DNA from: Coriobacteriaceae bacterium
Lineage (GTDB): Bacteria; Actinomycetota; Coriobacteriia; Coriobacteriales; Coriobacteriaceae
Assembly: GCA_025992855.1 (NCBI GenBank)
Contig: DAJPGB010000001.1
Location: 310,001 to 374,000, forward strand
Direction of reading: 5' to 3'
DNA: 64,000 nucleotides
Below are positions 8,132 through 16,824 of this stretch, piece by piece (within the stretch, counting starts at the first letter, position 1; every line of letters starts with the position of its first letter). The position numbers were made by a program, and so were the translations under genes. The notes beneath the pieces are model-generated. The model ran no database searches and was not told where the DNA came from. It saw nothing but the letters and a program-made list of their open reading frames with translations.

Positions 8132-8256
8132 GGGCAGAGAGCAAGTTCCCTCCCGGCGCACTCCGCAGGACGCAAGAAGCCCTCGCCGCACGAAGTGCGC
8201 AGCGAGGGCTTCTTGCATGTCCGAGGACGCGCCGAGAGGGAACTTGCTCTCTGCCC
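8132..8256. repeat. 125-base nested palindrome between lemA and ilvE
   Basis: The outer arms GGGCAGAGAGCAAGTTCCCT and its complement at 8237-8256 are perfect. Inside, GCAAGAAGCCCTCGC (from about 8171) pairs with GCGAGGGCTTCTTGC, with GCAC/GTGC at the tip, so the whole element folds into one long rod. It lies between two convergent genes, 17 bases from the ilvE stop. It is far longer than a normal terminator and is probably a mobile or dispersed palindromic element. Confidence 0.8.
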
Positions 8257-8272
8257 AGACAGGTAAGACAGA

Positions 8273-9325
8273 TTACGCGACGACGTAAACCCAGTTATGC
8301 TTATCCTCAACGGCACCAGACTGAATGCCGGTCAGGGTCTCGCGGAGCTTCTTCATCACAGGGCCGATCTCGGTGTAGCCAGCCGGGAAGGTCACGGTCT
8401 CGTCGGCGCCATAGACCTTGTTGTCGATCTCGCCAACCGGGGAGATGACGGCGGCGGTGCCGCACAGGCCGCACTCAACGAAGGTGCCGGCCTTGACCTC
8501 GGCCCACTCGACGGGACGCTGGTCAACGGTCATGCCCAGGTCCTCGGCAACCTGAACGAGCGAACGGCGGGTGATGGAGGGCAGGATGGAGTCGGTGTGC
8601 GACTGCGGAACGACGAGCGTGCCGTCCTCCTTCACGAACAGGACGTTGGCGCCACCGGTCTCCTCGACATAGGTGCGGGACTCGGAGTCGAGATACAGGT
8701 TCTCGGCATAGCCCTCGCGGTGAGCCTCCATCGTGGGCTTGAGGGACATGGCATAGTTGAGGCCGGCCTTGATGTTGCCGGTGCCGTGCGGTGCAGCGCG
8801 GTCGTACTCGGAAACGCGCAGCTTGACGGGCTTGAGGCCGCCCTTAAAGTACGGACCGACCGGGGTCACGAGAATGCGGAACGTGTACTCAGGAGCGGGA
8901 GCCACGCCGATCACGTCACCGGAGCCGATCATAAACGGGCGCACATACAGGGTTGCGCCGGAGCCGAAGGGCGGAACCCATGCGGCGTTGGCAGAAACGA
9001 CCTGCTTGACGGCCTCGACGAACTTGTCCTTGGGGAACGGGGGCATCTCGAGGCGCTCGGCGGAGTTGTACATACGCTCGGCGTTCATGTCGGGGCGGAA
9101 GCAGACGATGCTGCCGTCCTCGGCGGTGTAGGCCTTCAGGCCCTCAAAGACCTCCTGGCAGTAATGGAAGATGCCGCCGCACTCGGAGACGTGCATGGTG
9201 TGGTCGGTGGTCAGGCCGCCCTCGTCCCACTCGCCGTCCTTCCAATGGGCCTCGTAGCTGTAGTCGGTCTTCATGTAGCCAAAGCCGAGGCTACCCCAAT
9301 CGATATCCTTCTTCTCGACAGTCAT
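8273..9325 (-). CDS. ilvE: Branched-chain amino acid aminotransferase
   Basis: A 350-residue fold-type IV PLP enzyme that interconverts Leu, Ile or Val and their 2-oxo acids with 2-oxoglutarate. Motifs include the PLP lysine in HGTGNIKAGLNYA (Lys186), VFEGLKAY near 60, YVRPFMIGSG near 127 and YVEETGGANVLFV, all typical of large BCAT II-like proteins. The ATG at 9325 follows TAAGGAG with ideal spacing; upstream in-frame codons are Arg-rich and not convincing. The 3' end abuts the long palindrome at 8132-8256. No T-box or leader peptide was recognised upstream. Confidence 0.94.
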   Translation of the reverse strand: MTVEKKDIDWGSLGFGYMKTDYSYEAHWKDGEWDEGGLTTDHTMHVSECGGIFHYCQEVFEGLKAYTAEDGSIVCFRPDMNAERMYNSAERLEMPPFPKDKFVEAVKQVVSANAAWVPPFGSGATLYVRPFMIGSGDVIGVAPAPEYTFRILVTPVGPYFKGGLKPVKLRVSEYDRAAPHGTGNIKAGLNYAMSLKPTMEAHREGYAENLYLDSESRTYVEETGGANVLFVKEDGTLVVPQSHTDSILPSITRRSLVQVAEDLGMTVDQRPVEWAEVKAGTFVECGLCGTAAVISPVGEIDNKVYGADETVTFPAGYTEIGPVMKKLRETLTGIQSGAVEDKHNWVYVVA

Positions 9326-9554
9326 ATGTCGCTCCTTACATACACAGTTGCAAACTCGCGAACCCGCACGCAAGGACCGAGGCCGACCGCGTCGCAACGT
9401 CGCACGCCCGGAGCGTAGAGCCGGACGGGACACGCGAACGGCATCAAAGCCGATGGCACGTCGATTCGCATGCACGAGATTGTACTCCGCACGCGCGTCG
9501 GATAAAACGCTTTTCTTTAACTAACTAAAGTATTTTCATTTGACCGAAGCAAAA

Positions 9555-9584
9555 AGGCCCGCCACCGTAAGCGGTGACGGGCCT
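9555..9584 (-). terminator. Terminator of the dedA gene
   Basis: AGGCCCG-CCACCG pairs with CGGTG-CGGGCCT around TAAG; on the minus strand it ends in TTTTTGC. It follows the stop at 9614. Confidence 0.8.
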
Positions 9585-9613
9585 CAACTGCACGGCTTAC
9601 GCGCCGGCTCGAT

Positions 9614-10261
9614 CTACGCGTTCTTTTTGCCCAGCTTAGCCTTAACCAAGCCGACCACGGTCGGGATGATCGACACGGCGACGATACCGATAATCAGCAG
9701 CTCAAAGTGCTCCTGCACAAAGGGAATGCCGCCAAAGAAGTAGCCCAGCAGCGTAAAGACCGTCGACCAGGTAATGCCGCCCAGCACGTTAAAAATGACA
9801 AAGTTGCGCCAGTGCATGCCGCCCATGCCGGCGATAAAGGGCACAAAGGTGCGAATAAACGGGAAGAAGCGGCCCAGGAAGATGGCCAGGTGGCCCCACT
9901 TGTCCAAGAAGTCCTCGGACTTTTTGATGCGCTCGGGCGTCATGGCCTTGACCTTGCCCGAGGCAATGATCTTTTTGCCAAAGAAATGGCCGATCATAAA
10001 GTTGCACTGATCGCCCAAGATGGCAGCGGCCCATGCAACGGCCAGCAAAGCCACGATGTTAAAGCCACCGTTGTGGGCAAAGAAGCCCGAGGCAAACAGC
10101 AGCGAATCGCCGGGAAGGAACGGGAAGAACACCACGCCCGTCTCGATAAAGATGATCAGGAACACGCAGCCGTAGGCCATGAGCGGGCCGGCGGCAATCC
10201 AGCTGGCGATCGCAGTGCGTGGATCCTTAAGCAGCTCGGCAATGAAATTGATAAAACCCAT
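9614..10261 (-). CDS. DedA family membrane protein
   Basis: A 215-residue integral membrane protein of the DedA/SNARE-associated (VTT domain) family. Residues 24-50 include FLIIFIETGVVFFPFLPGDS and 60-90 include GDQCNFMIGHFFGKK. The motif GRFFPFIRTFVPFIAGMGGM sits at about 125-145 and is followed by hydrophobic segments up to residue 205. DedA members have been linked to undecaprenyl-phosphate recycling and envelope homeostasis. The ATG at 10261 has GAGAGG about nine bases upstream. Divergent from cysE. Confidence 0.92.
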   Translation of the reverse strand: MGFINFIAELLKDPRTAIASWIAAGPLMAYGCVFLIIFIETGVVFFPFLPGDSLLFASGFFAHNGGFNIVALLAVAWAAAILGDQCNFMIGHFFGKKIIASGKVKAMTPERIKKSEDFLDKWGHLAIFLGRFFPFIRTFVPFIAGMGGMHWRNFVIFNVLGGITWSTVFTLLGYFFGGIPFVQEHFELLIIGIVAVSIIPTVVGLVKAKLGKKNA

Positions 10262-10485
10262 GAAGTAAAACCTCTCAGTTGTGGGCGCGGACACGTCCAA
10301 GTTGACCAGTATACGGTTGCGGCGCGACCATGCACACGACCCCACAAAAGCATGACTCCATTACCAGCAAGTTTGCATAACTGACACCTGTCACGCAAAG
10401 CCGTGAAAGATTGCTCTTCCTAATCCCTAGCGAATCGCTATACTTTATTGAATCGCATTGCCATGGCGCTAAGGGAGGGCGGCCG

Positions 10486-11190
10486 GTGAGCTTTATCAAT
10501 ACCATTCGCGAGGACATCAAGACCGTCCAAGCGCAGGACCCCGCCGCGCAAAACGGCCTGGTCATTTTCCTTTCGTACCCCGGTCTGCATGCCAAGTGGA
10601 ACCACGTACCCGAGCACTGGCTCTGGGAGCATGGTCATCGCTCACTCGCCCGTGTGCTCTCGCAAATCACCCGCCACATCACCGGCGTCGAGATTCATCC
10701 CGCCGCGCAAATTGGCAAGCACTTCTTTATCGACCACGCCATGGGCGTCGTCATCGGCGAGACCACCATTGTGGGCGACAACTGCGTGCTCTACCAGGGC
10801 GTCACGCTCGGCGGTACCGGCAACGAGACCGGCAAGCGCCACCCCACCCTGGGCAACAACGTCACCGTGGGCACGGGCGCCAAGGTGCTCGGCAACATTC
10901 GCATCGGCAACAACGTCAAGATCGGCGGCAACTCGGTCGTCGTTAAAGACGTGCCCGACAACTGCACCGTCGTTGGCGTGCCGGGACGCATCATCAAGCG
11001 CAACGGCTGCCGCGTGTTCGAAGAAAGCTTCGATGCCAAGCAGCATCGCGAGTACATGCCCGATGACGCCGCCGAGCAGAGCGCCCTCAACCGCCAGGGC
11101 ATCACCGAGAATGCCCGCCGCGTCAAGGAACTCGAGCGAGAGGTGGCGGAGCTCAAGGCCCTCGTCGCCAAGCTCGTGGACGAGCACTAG
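10486..11190 (+). CDS. cysE: Serine O-acetyltransferase
   Basis: A 234-residue enzyme making O-acetyl-L-serine from serine and acetyl-CoA, the first committed step of cysteine synthesis. The left-handed beta-helix hexapeptide region runs about 65-165 (IHPAAQIGKHFFIDHAMGVV, GETTIVGDNCVLYQGVTLGG, GKRHPTLGNNVTVGTGAKVL). Catalytic His residues are expected within DHAMG and RHPT. The C-terminal 45 residues form a coiled coil (RRVKELEREVAELKALVAKL). A GTG start at 10486 is chosen because GGAGG lies eight bases upstream; the region before it looks like promoter sequence. No cysK is adjacent. Confidence 0.92.
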   Translation: MSFINTIREDIKTVQAQDPAAQNGLVIFLSYPGLHAKWNHVPEHWLWEHGHRSLARVLSQITRHITGVEIHPAAQIGKHFFIDHAMGVVIGETTIVGDNCVLYQGVTLGGTGNETGKRHPTLGNNVTVGTGAKVLGNIRIGNNVKIGGNSVVVKDVPDNCTVVGVPGRIIKRNGCRVFEESFDAKQHREYMPDDAAEQSALNRQGITENARRVKELEREVAELKALVAKLVDEH

Positions 11191-11229
11191 GAACGCGAGC
11201 GGCACAAAACAACATCGACACCGACGCAA

Positions 11230-11263
11230 AAGGCGCGCCAGGGAATCAATCCCCGGCGCGCCT
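11230..11263 (+). terminator. Terminator after cysE
   Basis: AAGGCGCGCC and GGCGCGCCTT pair around an inner GGGAATCAATCCCC stem-loop, followed by GTTTCC. It is nearly symmetric and may also stop minus-strand transcription from the ABC exporter. Confidence 0.75.
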
Positions 11264-11270
11264 TGTTTCC

Positions 11271-11304
11271 AATGTGACATGCGGGACTGTCCCTTTGTCA
11301 CATT
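11271..11304. repeat. Palindrome AATGTGACA...TGTCACATT with GGGAC core
   Basis: The outer arms AATGTGACA and TGTCACATT enclose GGGAC-T-GTCCC, giving a two-step hairpin. It overlaps the last two bases of the ABC exporter gene. It shares the GGGAC/GTCCC core with the elements at 31463, 42138 and 46144. Confidence 0.65.
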
Positions 11305-13309
11305 ATGCGAACTGACTCAGATAGAGGTCGGCGTAAGCACCCTCGGCAGCCAGCAGTTCCTTATGCGTGCCTTGCTCGATAATGTTGCCGTGATCCATGA
11401 CCAGAATCAGGTCGGCATCCACGATCGTCGACAGGCGATGTGCGATCACAAAGCTCGTGCGCCCATGCATGAGCGCGTCCATGGCACGGCCGATGGCAAG
11501 CTCGGTACGCGTGTCCACGCTCGACGTCGCCTCATCCAGAATGAGAATCGCCGGGTTGTTGAGCAGCACGCGCGCAATGGTCAGCAGCTGACGCTGGCCC
11601 TGGCTGATGCTTTCGGCATCATTGGCCACGCGCGTGTCGTAGCCCTGCGGCATGGTGCGCACAAAGAAGTCGACCTGCGCGGCGCGGGCGGCAGCCACGA
11701 TCTCGTCGCGCGTTGCCTCGGGGCAGCCGTAGGCGATGTTTTCGGCAATCGTGCCGTCGAACAGCCAGGCGTCCTGCAGCACCATGCCAAACTGCTGACG
11801 TAGCTCACCGCGGTTCATGAGGCGCGTATCCACACCGTCGAGCGTAATGCGGCCGCCGTCAATCTCGTAGAAGCGCATGAGCAGGTTGATGAGCGTGGTC
11901 TTACCCGCACCCGTGGTTCCCACCACCGCAATCTTCTGACCCGGTTCGGCGGTAAACGACACGTCGCGCATGAGCGGCTTTTCGGGCGTGTAGCCAAAGC
12001 GCACATGCTCAAAAGCGACGCGGCCCTCCACGCGACCCGGCAGATTGGCAGCCTCGCCCGGCTGCGGATCGGCCTCCATCTCGGGCTCATCGAGCAGGTC
12101 GAACACGCGCTCCGCACTCGCCAGCGCGCTCTGCAGCGAGTTGAAAGTGAACGACAGCTGCGTCATGGGTTCGGACGCCTCGTAGATAAACTGGAAGAAC
12201 GCCTGGAACACGCCGACGGTCATGTGACCGGCAACCAGCATGCTGCAGCCCACGAGCGCAATCACGATCTGCGCCAGGCGACCGATAAAGCGAACCGCGG
12301 GTCCGACGGCGTTGATCATAAAGTCGGCCTTGGTGCTCACGCGGGCCAGCTCGCCCGAGGCCTCGTGCACCTCGGCAGAGCTCTGGTGCTCACGGTTGAA
12401 TGCGCGAATCACCAAACGGCCCGAATAGCCTTCCTCGACCGCGCTCGTGATTTTGGACACCCACTCCTGACGCTCGCCCGTCACATCATGCGTACGGCGC
12501 GAAACCACCTTGGTCACCAGCAGCGATACCGCCGTAAAACCCAAAAAGATCAACGTGAGCCTAACGCTATAGACGAACATCATGATGATGGCGCCCGTCA
12601 CGGTACCGATCGATACCAGCAGCTGCAGCAATCCGCGCTGCATACTCTCGGACATCTTGTCCAAGTCGTTGGTCGCGCGGCTGACCACTTCGCCGGGGCG
12701 ATGCGCGTCAAAGTAGGCGAGCGGCAGGCGGCTGAGCTTCTGCGCGATGCGGTTGCGCAGACGCAAGTTGAGTCGCTCAGCGACGCTCGACATCAAAAAG
12801 CTCTGGAGCGCATAGAACGAGGCAGCGGCCGTCCAAATCAAAAAGTAGATGAAGATAGTCCTGCCGCAGTTCTCCCAGGTGATGCTGAAGGTGGCGTTGT
12901 TGGCAAACGCCACCTGAATGTGGCCCCACAGCTCATCGATCACGCGGGCGCTATATGCCGGCGCGGCGGTGTTAAAGATGACATAGAACACAATGCTCGC
13001 GAACACGATATAGAAGCGCCAATGGTCGCCGGCAGCCTCACTCCACAGGCGGCGCACCGTCGCCCAGGTATCCCGAGGCGTCTCGTCCTCGTCTTCGTCG
13101 TCCACGTCGCGCATACGCTCTGCCTCGGCGCGGGCGCGCTCGTCCTCGGCACGTTCGTTTTCCTCGTAGAGCGCTTGGCGGCGAGCCTCGCGCTCGGCTG
13201 CAGCCTTGGCGGCGTCATCCAGCTCGGTCGACGCGGCAGCCGTTTCCTCGACCAGTCCCGCGGCAGCGGCGTCATCAACGCCGCCCTGCTTCTTGAGCTC
13301 CTCGGTCAT
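11303..13309 (-). CDS. ABC exporter subunit, half-transporter with canonical Walker B
   Basis: A 668-residue half-transporter: acidic, charged N-terminal extension (about 1-95), six-helix exporter domain (about 100-395) and nucleotide-binding domain (430-668). NBD motifs: Walker A VVGTTGAGKTTLINLL, signature SISQGQRQLLTIAR, Walker B ILILDEATSSVD and H-loop AHRLS. The signature reads SQGQ instead of SGGQ, common in one half of heterodimeric exporters. ATG at 13309 starts one base after the stop of the partner gene and has GGGAGGTGA upstream, so the two are translationally linked. It probably pairs with the 13311-15047 product as a multidrug or lipid exporter; the substrate is unknown. Confidence 0.92.
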   Translation of the reverse strand: MTEELKKQGGVDDAAAAGLVEETAAASTELDDAAKAAAEREARRQALYEENERAEDERARAEAERMRDVDDEDEDETPRDTWATVRRLWSEAAGDHWRFYIVFASIVFYVIFNTAAPAYSARVIDELWGHIQVAFANNATFSITWENCGRTIFIYFLIWTAAASFYALQSFLMSSVAERLNLRLRNRIAQKLSRLPLAYFDAHRPGEVVSRATNDLDKMSESMQRGLLQLLVSIGTVTGAIIMMFVYSVRLTLIFLGFTAVSLLVTKVVSRRTHDVTGERQEWVSKITSAVEEGYSGRLVIRAFNREHQSSAEVHEASGELARVSTKADFMINAVGPAVRFIGRLAQIVIALVGCSMLVAGHMTVGVFQAFFQFIYEASEPMTQLSFTFNSLQSALASAERVFDLLDEPEMEADPQPGEAANLPGRVEGRVAFEHVRFGYTPEKPLMRDVSFTAEPGQKIAVVGTTGAGKTTLINLLMRFYEIDGGRITLDGVDTRLMNRGELRQQFGMVLQDAWLFDGTIAENIAYGCPEATRDEIVAAARAAQVDFFVRTMPQGYDTRVANDAESISQGQRQLLTIARVLLNNPAILILDEATSSVDTRTELAIGRAMDALMHGRTSFVIAHRLSTIVDADLILVMDHGNIIEQGTHKELLAAEGAYADLYLSQFA

Positions 13310-13310
13310 G

Positions 13311-15047
13311 CTACTCACCTCCCTTCATCTGCGATTCCGCGATGGCGCGGTACACCTCGCAGGTTTCCATAAGCTCGCCATGCGTGCCCAGACCCACAAC
13401 CTCGCCATCCTTGAGCACGACGATCTGGTCGGCGTGCAAGATCGTCGAGATGCGCTGCGCGATGATGAGCACCGCAGCGTCACGCGTCTCGTCTTGCAAC
13501 GCATGGCGCAGGGCGGCATCGGTCTTAAAGTCCAGGGCCGAAAAACTGTCATCGAAGATATATAGATCGGCATGCTTCATGAGCGCACGGGCGATTGCCA
13601 AACGCTGGCGCTGGCCGCCCGAAAAGTTCGTACCGCCCTGCGCCACCGGGGTATCGAGCCCCTGCGGTTGGTCGAGTACAAAGGTGCTCTGGGCAACCTC
13701 AAGCGCGTGAAGCATGTCGCCCTCGGTCGCGCCTTCGTTACCAAAGCGAAGGTTGCTCGCCACCGTGCCCGAGAACAGCCACGCCTTCTGCGGCACATAG
13801 GCAATGCGCCCGCGGATTTCGTCTTGCGTAAGCTCGCGTAGGTCCACACCATTCAGGCGAATGGAGCCCTTGGTGGCATCGTGGAAGCGCAGCAGAAGCT
13901 TTGCCACCGTCGATTTGCCCGAGCCTGTCGAGCCAACGATCGCGGTGGTCTGCCCGCGACGACAGGCAAAGCTCAGGTCGCACAGGGTGTCCTCGTCAGC
14001 ATCGTCAAAGCGAAACGACATGTGATCGAACACGGCAACCGCATCGACCCCGTCCTTTGAGTCGGACGCGGCCGCATCAAGCGTACGCTGGCCATCGACG
14101 ATGCTCGGCTCAATCTCCAGCACTTGGTGTGCACGGCTTAGGCATGCCGCGGCACGCGGAAGCGTCAGCACCACCATCTGGGCCATCATCACAAAGAACA
14201 GGATCAGAATTGCATACTCCAGCACCGCCGAGATACTCGCAATCTGCATGGCGTGGGCGCCTACGCGGTTGCCGCCCACCCACAGCACCGCCACCTCGGC
14301 GATGTTCATCAAAAAGAAGCTTGAGCTGTCGAGGCCCACAAACAGGTGGTTGACTTTGATGGCGTTGGCGGCGTATTCGCTAAACACCTCGTCCAGACGC
14401 CGTTCCTCGTGGCGCTCCTTGTTAAACGCACGGATGACGCGCACGCCCACAATATTCTCGCGCAGCACCACGTTCATGCGGTCGATAAAGCCCTGTAGGC
14501 GCATAAAAATCGGCGCCGCGTTGGCAACCGTAAAGACCGCCGCCACCAGCACAATCGCAACGACTACGCCCAGAAGCGTGCCCATGGCAGGATCGATGAA
14601 CCAAGCAAAAATGATGCCCGCGACGGCCAAGAACGGCACCGGCAGCACCAACTGAATCGTCTGCAGGATAGCCTGCTGAATCACGTTGATGTCGTTGAGC
14701 GAGCGCGTGATCATCGATCCGGTGCCAAAGCGCTCAAAATCGCTGGCCGCGAGCTCGAGCGATTTGTCGTACACGGCATTGCGGATATCGCAAGCCACGT
14801 TGGCGGCCAGGCGCGCCGAAAGATAGCAGCCCAGCACCGTGCCGCCGCTAGCCATGCTGGTCGCGATAAACATGTATAGGCCGTTGCGTAAAATGTAGTC
14901 GACATCGCCCGTGGTAATACCGGTGTTGACCATGTTCGCCAGCATCGTGGGAACCAACAGCGTACCGACGTTATCCACCAGCAGCACCAGCAGCGTCACT
15001 GCGACAAGCCCTCGATATGGCTTCATAAACCTCATTAGCAGTCGCAC
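13311..15047 (-). CDS. ABC exporter subunit, half-transporter with degenerate catalytic site
   Basis: A 578-residue half-transporter: exporter transmembrane domain 10-310 and NBD 335-575. Walker A is IVGSTGSGKSTVAKLL and the signature is FSGGQRQRLAIAR. Walker B reads YIFDDSFSALD, so the catalytic glutamate is Asp, and the H-loop has AQRIS, so the usual His is replaced by Gln. Both changes mark the non-hydrolytic site of asymmetric heterodimeric exporters and complement the canonical residues of the neighbour. GTG at 15047 has GGGGGAG close by; ATG at 15035, overlapping the upstream TAA as TAATG, is an equally good start. Confidence 0.92.
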   Translation of the reverse strand: MRLLMRFMKPYRGLVAVTLLVLLVDNVGTLLVPTMLANMVNTGITTGDVDYILRNGLYMFIATSMASGGTVLGCYLSARLAANVACDIRNAVYDKSLELAASDFERFGTGSMITRSLNDINVIQQAILQTIQLVLPVPFLAVAGIIFAWFIDPAMGTLLGVVVAIVLVAAVFTVANAAPIFMRLQGFIDRMNVVLRENIVGVRVIRAFNKERHEERRLDEVFSEYAANAIKVNHLFVGLDSSSFFLMNIAEVAVLWVGGNRVGAHAMQIASISAVLEYAILILFFVMMAQMVVLTLPRAAACLSRAHQVLEIEPSIVDGQRTLDAAASDSKDGVDAVAVFDHMSFRFDDADEDTLCDLSFACRRGQTTAIVGSTGSGKSTVAKLLLRFHDATKGSIRLNGVDLRELTQDEIRGRIAYVPQKAWLFSGTVASNLRFGNEGATEGDMLHALEVAQSTFVLDQPQGLDTPVAQGGTNFSGGQRQRLAIARALMKHADLYIFDDSFSALDFKTDAALRHALQDETRDAAVLIIAQRISTILHADQIVVLKDGEVVGLGTHGELMETCEVYRAIAESQMKGGE

Positions 15048-15535
15048 GACTCCCCCTCACCTTGATTCTCGGCTTGGCTCTCGGCAGCGATATGCTGCTT
15101 AAAGGCACCGCACTCATCGCCGAGCGCATGGGAAAATTTTCCGATCAAGCGCATAATCTCGCGCTGCTCACACGGCTCAAGCGCGCCAAAGGCTCGCTGC
15201 TCGGCCTTGAGTGCCGGCAGCGCATAACGCTCGGCAAATCGCCTGCCCTCTTCGGTCAGGCTCACAACCTTGTTCTTACGACTGCCTTCGGCAAACTCCA
15301 ACGTTGCGAAACCCCGCGCCGTCAAGGTTTTAATTGCCGAGTTGATGGTCTGCTTGCTGTAGAACCATTCGCTTGTCAGACGGCTTACGGCAATACTGCC
15401 GCCCGCCGTGCTGGCGTCGACGAGCATCCAATAGGCGCAGTCCGAAAGGCCGCAGGCGCGCGAGAACTCCGAATAGATATGGTCGAGTCCATTGATCAAC
15501 CGGTCGAAGTCGACCAGCGCAACCGCACTATTCAT
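15035..15535 (-). CDS. MarR family transcriptional regulator
   Basis: A 166-residue winged-helix regulator. The recognition region is WFYSKQTINSAIKTLTARGF followed by the wing sequence GSRKNKVVSLTEEGRRFAER, typical of MarR/DNA_bind MarR_2 proteins. It is the first gene of the exporter operon and overlaps the next gene by one to thirteen bases depending on the start chosen. It likely represses its own operon through the direct repeats just upstream (15551-15604), responding to an unknown ligand, probably an exporter substrate. Confidence 0.88.
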   Translation of the reverse strand: MNSAVALVDFDRLINGLDHIYSEFSRACGLSDCAYWMLVDASTAGGSIAVSRLTSEWFYSKQTINSAIKTLTARGFATLEFAEGSRKNKVVSLTEEGRRFAERYALPALKAEQRAFGALEPCEQREIMRLIGKFSHALGDECGAFKQHIAAESQAENQGEGESCDC

Positions 15536-15550
15536 CTATCCCACCATTCG

Positions 15551-15604
15551 ATTGTCCGATTTTTGACCAATTATGTGTCTCTAGATTAGTCCGAGTTTTG
15601 ACTA
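15551..15604 (-). promoter_or_regulatory. Direct repeats, candidate MarR operator
   Basis: On the minus strand GTCAAAACTCGGACTAA and GTCAAAAATCGGACAAT occur 35 bases apart, immediately upstream of the MarR gene. Thirteen of seventeen or more positions agree. The spacing, a little over three helical turns, and the location suggest an operator controlling the exporter operon; the binding protein is inferred. Confidence 0.5.
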
Positions 15605-15659
15605 TCGTCAACAGGCTCTCCGCGAATGCGTGCATTTTTATGGCCTATCGGCAGAAAAA

Positions 15660-15690
15660 GACCGCCGGCGCGGGGGCGGCGCCAGCGGTC
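15660..15690 (-). terminator. Terminator after the 96-residue gene
   Basis: GACCGC-CGGCGC pairs with GGCGCC-GCGGTC, followed on the minus strand by TCTTTTTC. Confidence 0.75.
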
Positions 15691-15716
15691 ACGTGAAAAT
15701 CGGGTTTTATTGCCTG

Positions 15717-16007
15717 TTAAGCGGCGACGGCCTCATAGACCGTAGCGCCCGAGAAGCTGTCATGCAGGCTCTTGCCGGCAATCCACGGCAGCTCGACGAC
15801 CTCGCAGACCGTGTTGACCAGCTCGGAGCAGTCAGTAAAGTGGCCCTTGTCGTTGAGGGCCTCGCAATCCTGAACACGCCAATAGCCATCGGTGTGCGTG
15901 ATGTAGTACTCGTGATCGTTGATCGACACGAAAGCGCGCGTCTTGGAACGCAGCAGCTTCAGAAATCCTTCGAAGTCGGTCTCGACGACATCTCCAGCCT
16001 GGAACAT
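15717..16007 (-). CDS. Small conserved-looking protein of unknown function
   Basis: A 96-residue acidic protein I do not recognise. It has a perfect AGGAGGTAA ribosome binding site before the ATG at 16007 and its own terminator, so it is very probably expressed. The sequence (MFQAGDVVETDFEGFLKLLR, YYITHTDGYWRVQDC, HDSFSGATVYEAV) has no signal peptide or membrane segment. The aromatic, beta-rich composition suggests a small globular fold. It is monocistronic between the exporter operon and the nitroreductase. No function is proposed. Confidence 0.75.
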   Translation of the reverse strand: MFQAGDVVETDFEGFLKLLRSKTRAFVSINDHEYYITHTDGYWRVQDCEALNDKGHFTDCSELVNTVCEVVELPWIAGKSLHDSFSGATVYEAVAA

Positions 16008-16301
16008 GATGTTACCTCCTGGCCCGGCGCCACCATGGCGCGTTGATAAACGTTGGTGCTCCTTTAGTAAAACCTTTATCAGAGGTTATGCGTTCGTCAT
16101 TTAGGCAAGTGGTAAAAAACCGCAGGGTAGACGGGATAAAACGTTTAACCATCCCATTTGTTTGTCACATTCTGAAGGTACTTTTATGCAAACCCACTTT
16201 CCCAATTGGAATCCATCCTTTTGGCCGGGCAATTGACCGTCTATCGTTTGAGCCCGACGGGTATGAACGTGGCATCTGCAACGCCACCGCAAGGAGACAC
16301 C
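16008..16301. other. Divergent promoter region
   Basis: About 290 bases between the divergent 96-residue gene and the nitroreductase. No gene, repeat or clear operator was recognised. Confidence 0.5.
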
Positions 16302-16823
16302 ATGGAGACCATCGAAGCGCTCATTCACCGCCGCAGCTGCCGCAACTACAGCGATCGTCCCGTCGAGGCCGAAAAGCTTGCGCGTATTATCGAAGCCGGC
16401 CAATATGCACCGAGCGGCATGGGCCGCCAACCGGTGACGTTTGTCGCCGTCACCGACCCCGCGACCGTCGAGCGTCTCTCACAGCTCAACGCCCAGGTCA
16501 TGGGCAGCAACAGCGACCCCTTCTATGGCGCCAAGACCGTTGTGGTGGTGCTGGTTGACCGCAGCGTGCCCACACATCTGGAAGACGGCTCGCTCGCCAT
16601 GGGCAACCTGCTCAACGCCGCCTATGCACTGGGTGTCGATTCGTGCTGGATTCACCGCGCGCATGAGGTCTTTGACTCGCCCGAGGGCCTGGAGCTGCTG
16701 GCCAGCTGGGGCCTGCCCGCCGACGGCAGCCTGCGCGGTGTCGGTAACTGCATTCTTGGCTACGCCGAGGACACGCTACCCGAGGCAAAGCCGCGCCGCG
16801 ACAACGTGGTGTACGTAAAGTAA
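16302..16823 (+). CDS. Nitroreductase family protein
   Basis: A 173-residue FMN-dependent nitroreductase-fold enzyme. The N-terminal FMN-binding signature is IHRRSCRNYSDRPVEAEKL, followed by GQYAPSGMGRQPVTF. The C-terminal part has AMGNLLNAAYALGVDSCWIH and GYAEDTLPEAKPRRDNVVYV. Members reduce nitroaromatics, flavins or quinones with NAD(P)H; the natural substrate is unknown. The start at 16302 has AAGGAG at ideal spacing. The stop codon lies one base before the first IS200 copy, so that element inserted without damaging the gene but may have removed its terminator. Confidence 0.9.
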   Translation: METIEALIHRRSCRNYSDRPVEAEKLARIIEAGQYAPSGMGRQPVTFVAVTDPATVERLSQLNAQVMGSNSDPFYGAKTVVVVLVDRSVPTHLEDGSLAMGNLLNAAYALGVDSCWIHRAHEVFDSPEGLELLASWGLPADGSLRGVGNCILGYAEDTLPEAKPRRDNVVYVK

Positions 16824-16824
16824 T

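Noticed and set aside
9326..9613. T-box or attenuator leader upstream of ilvE
   Set aside because: No T-box sequence, specifier loop or run of branched-chain codons was recognised.
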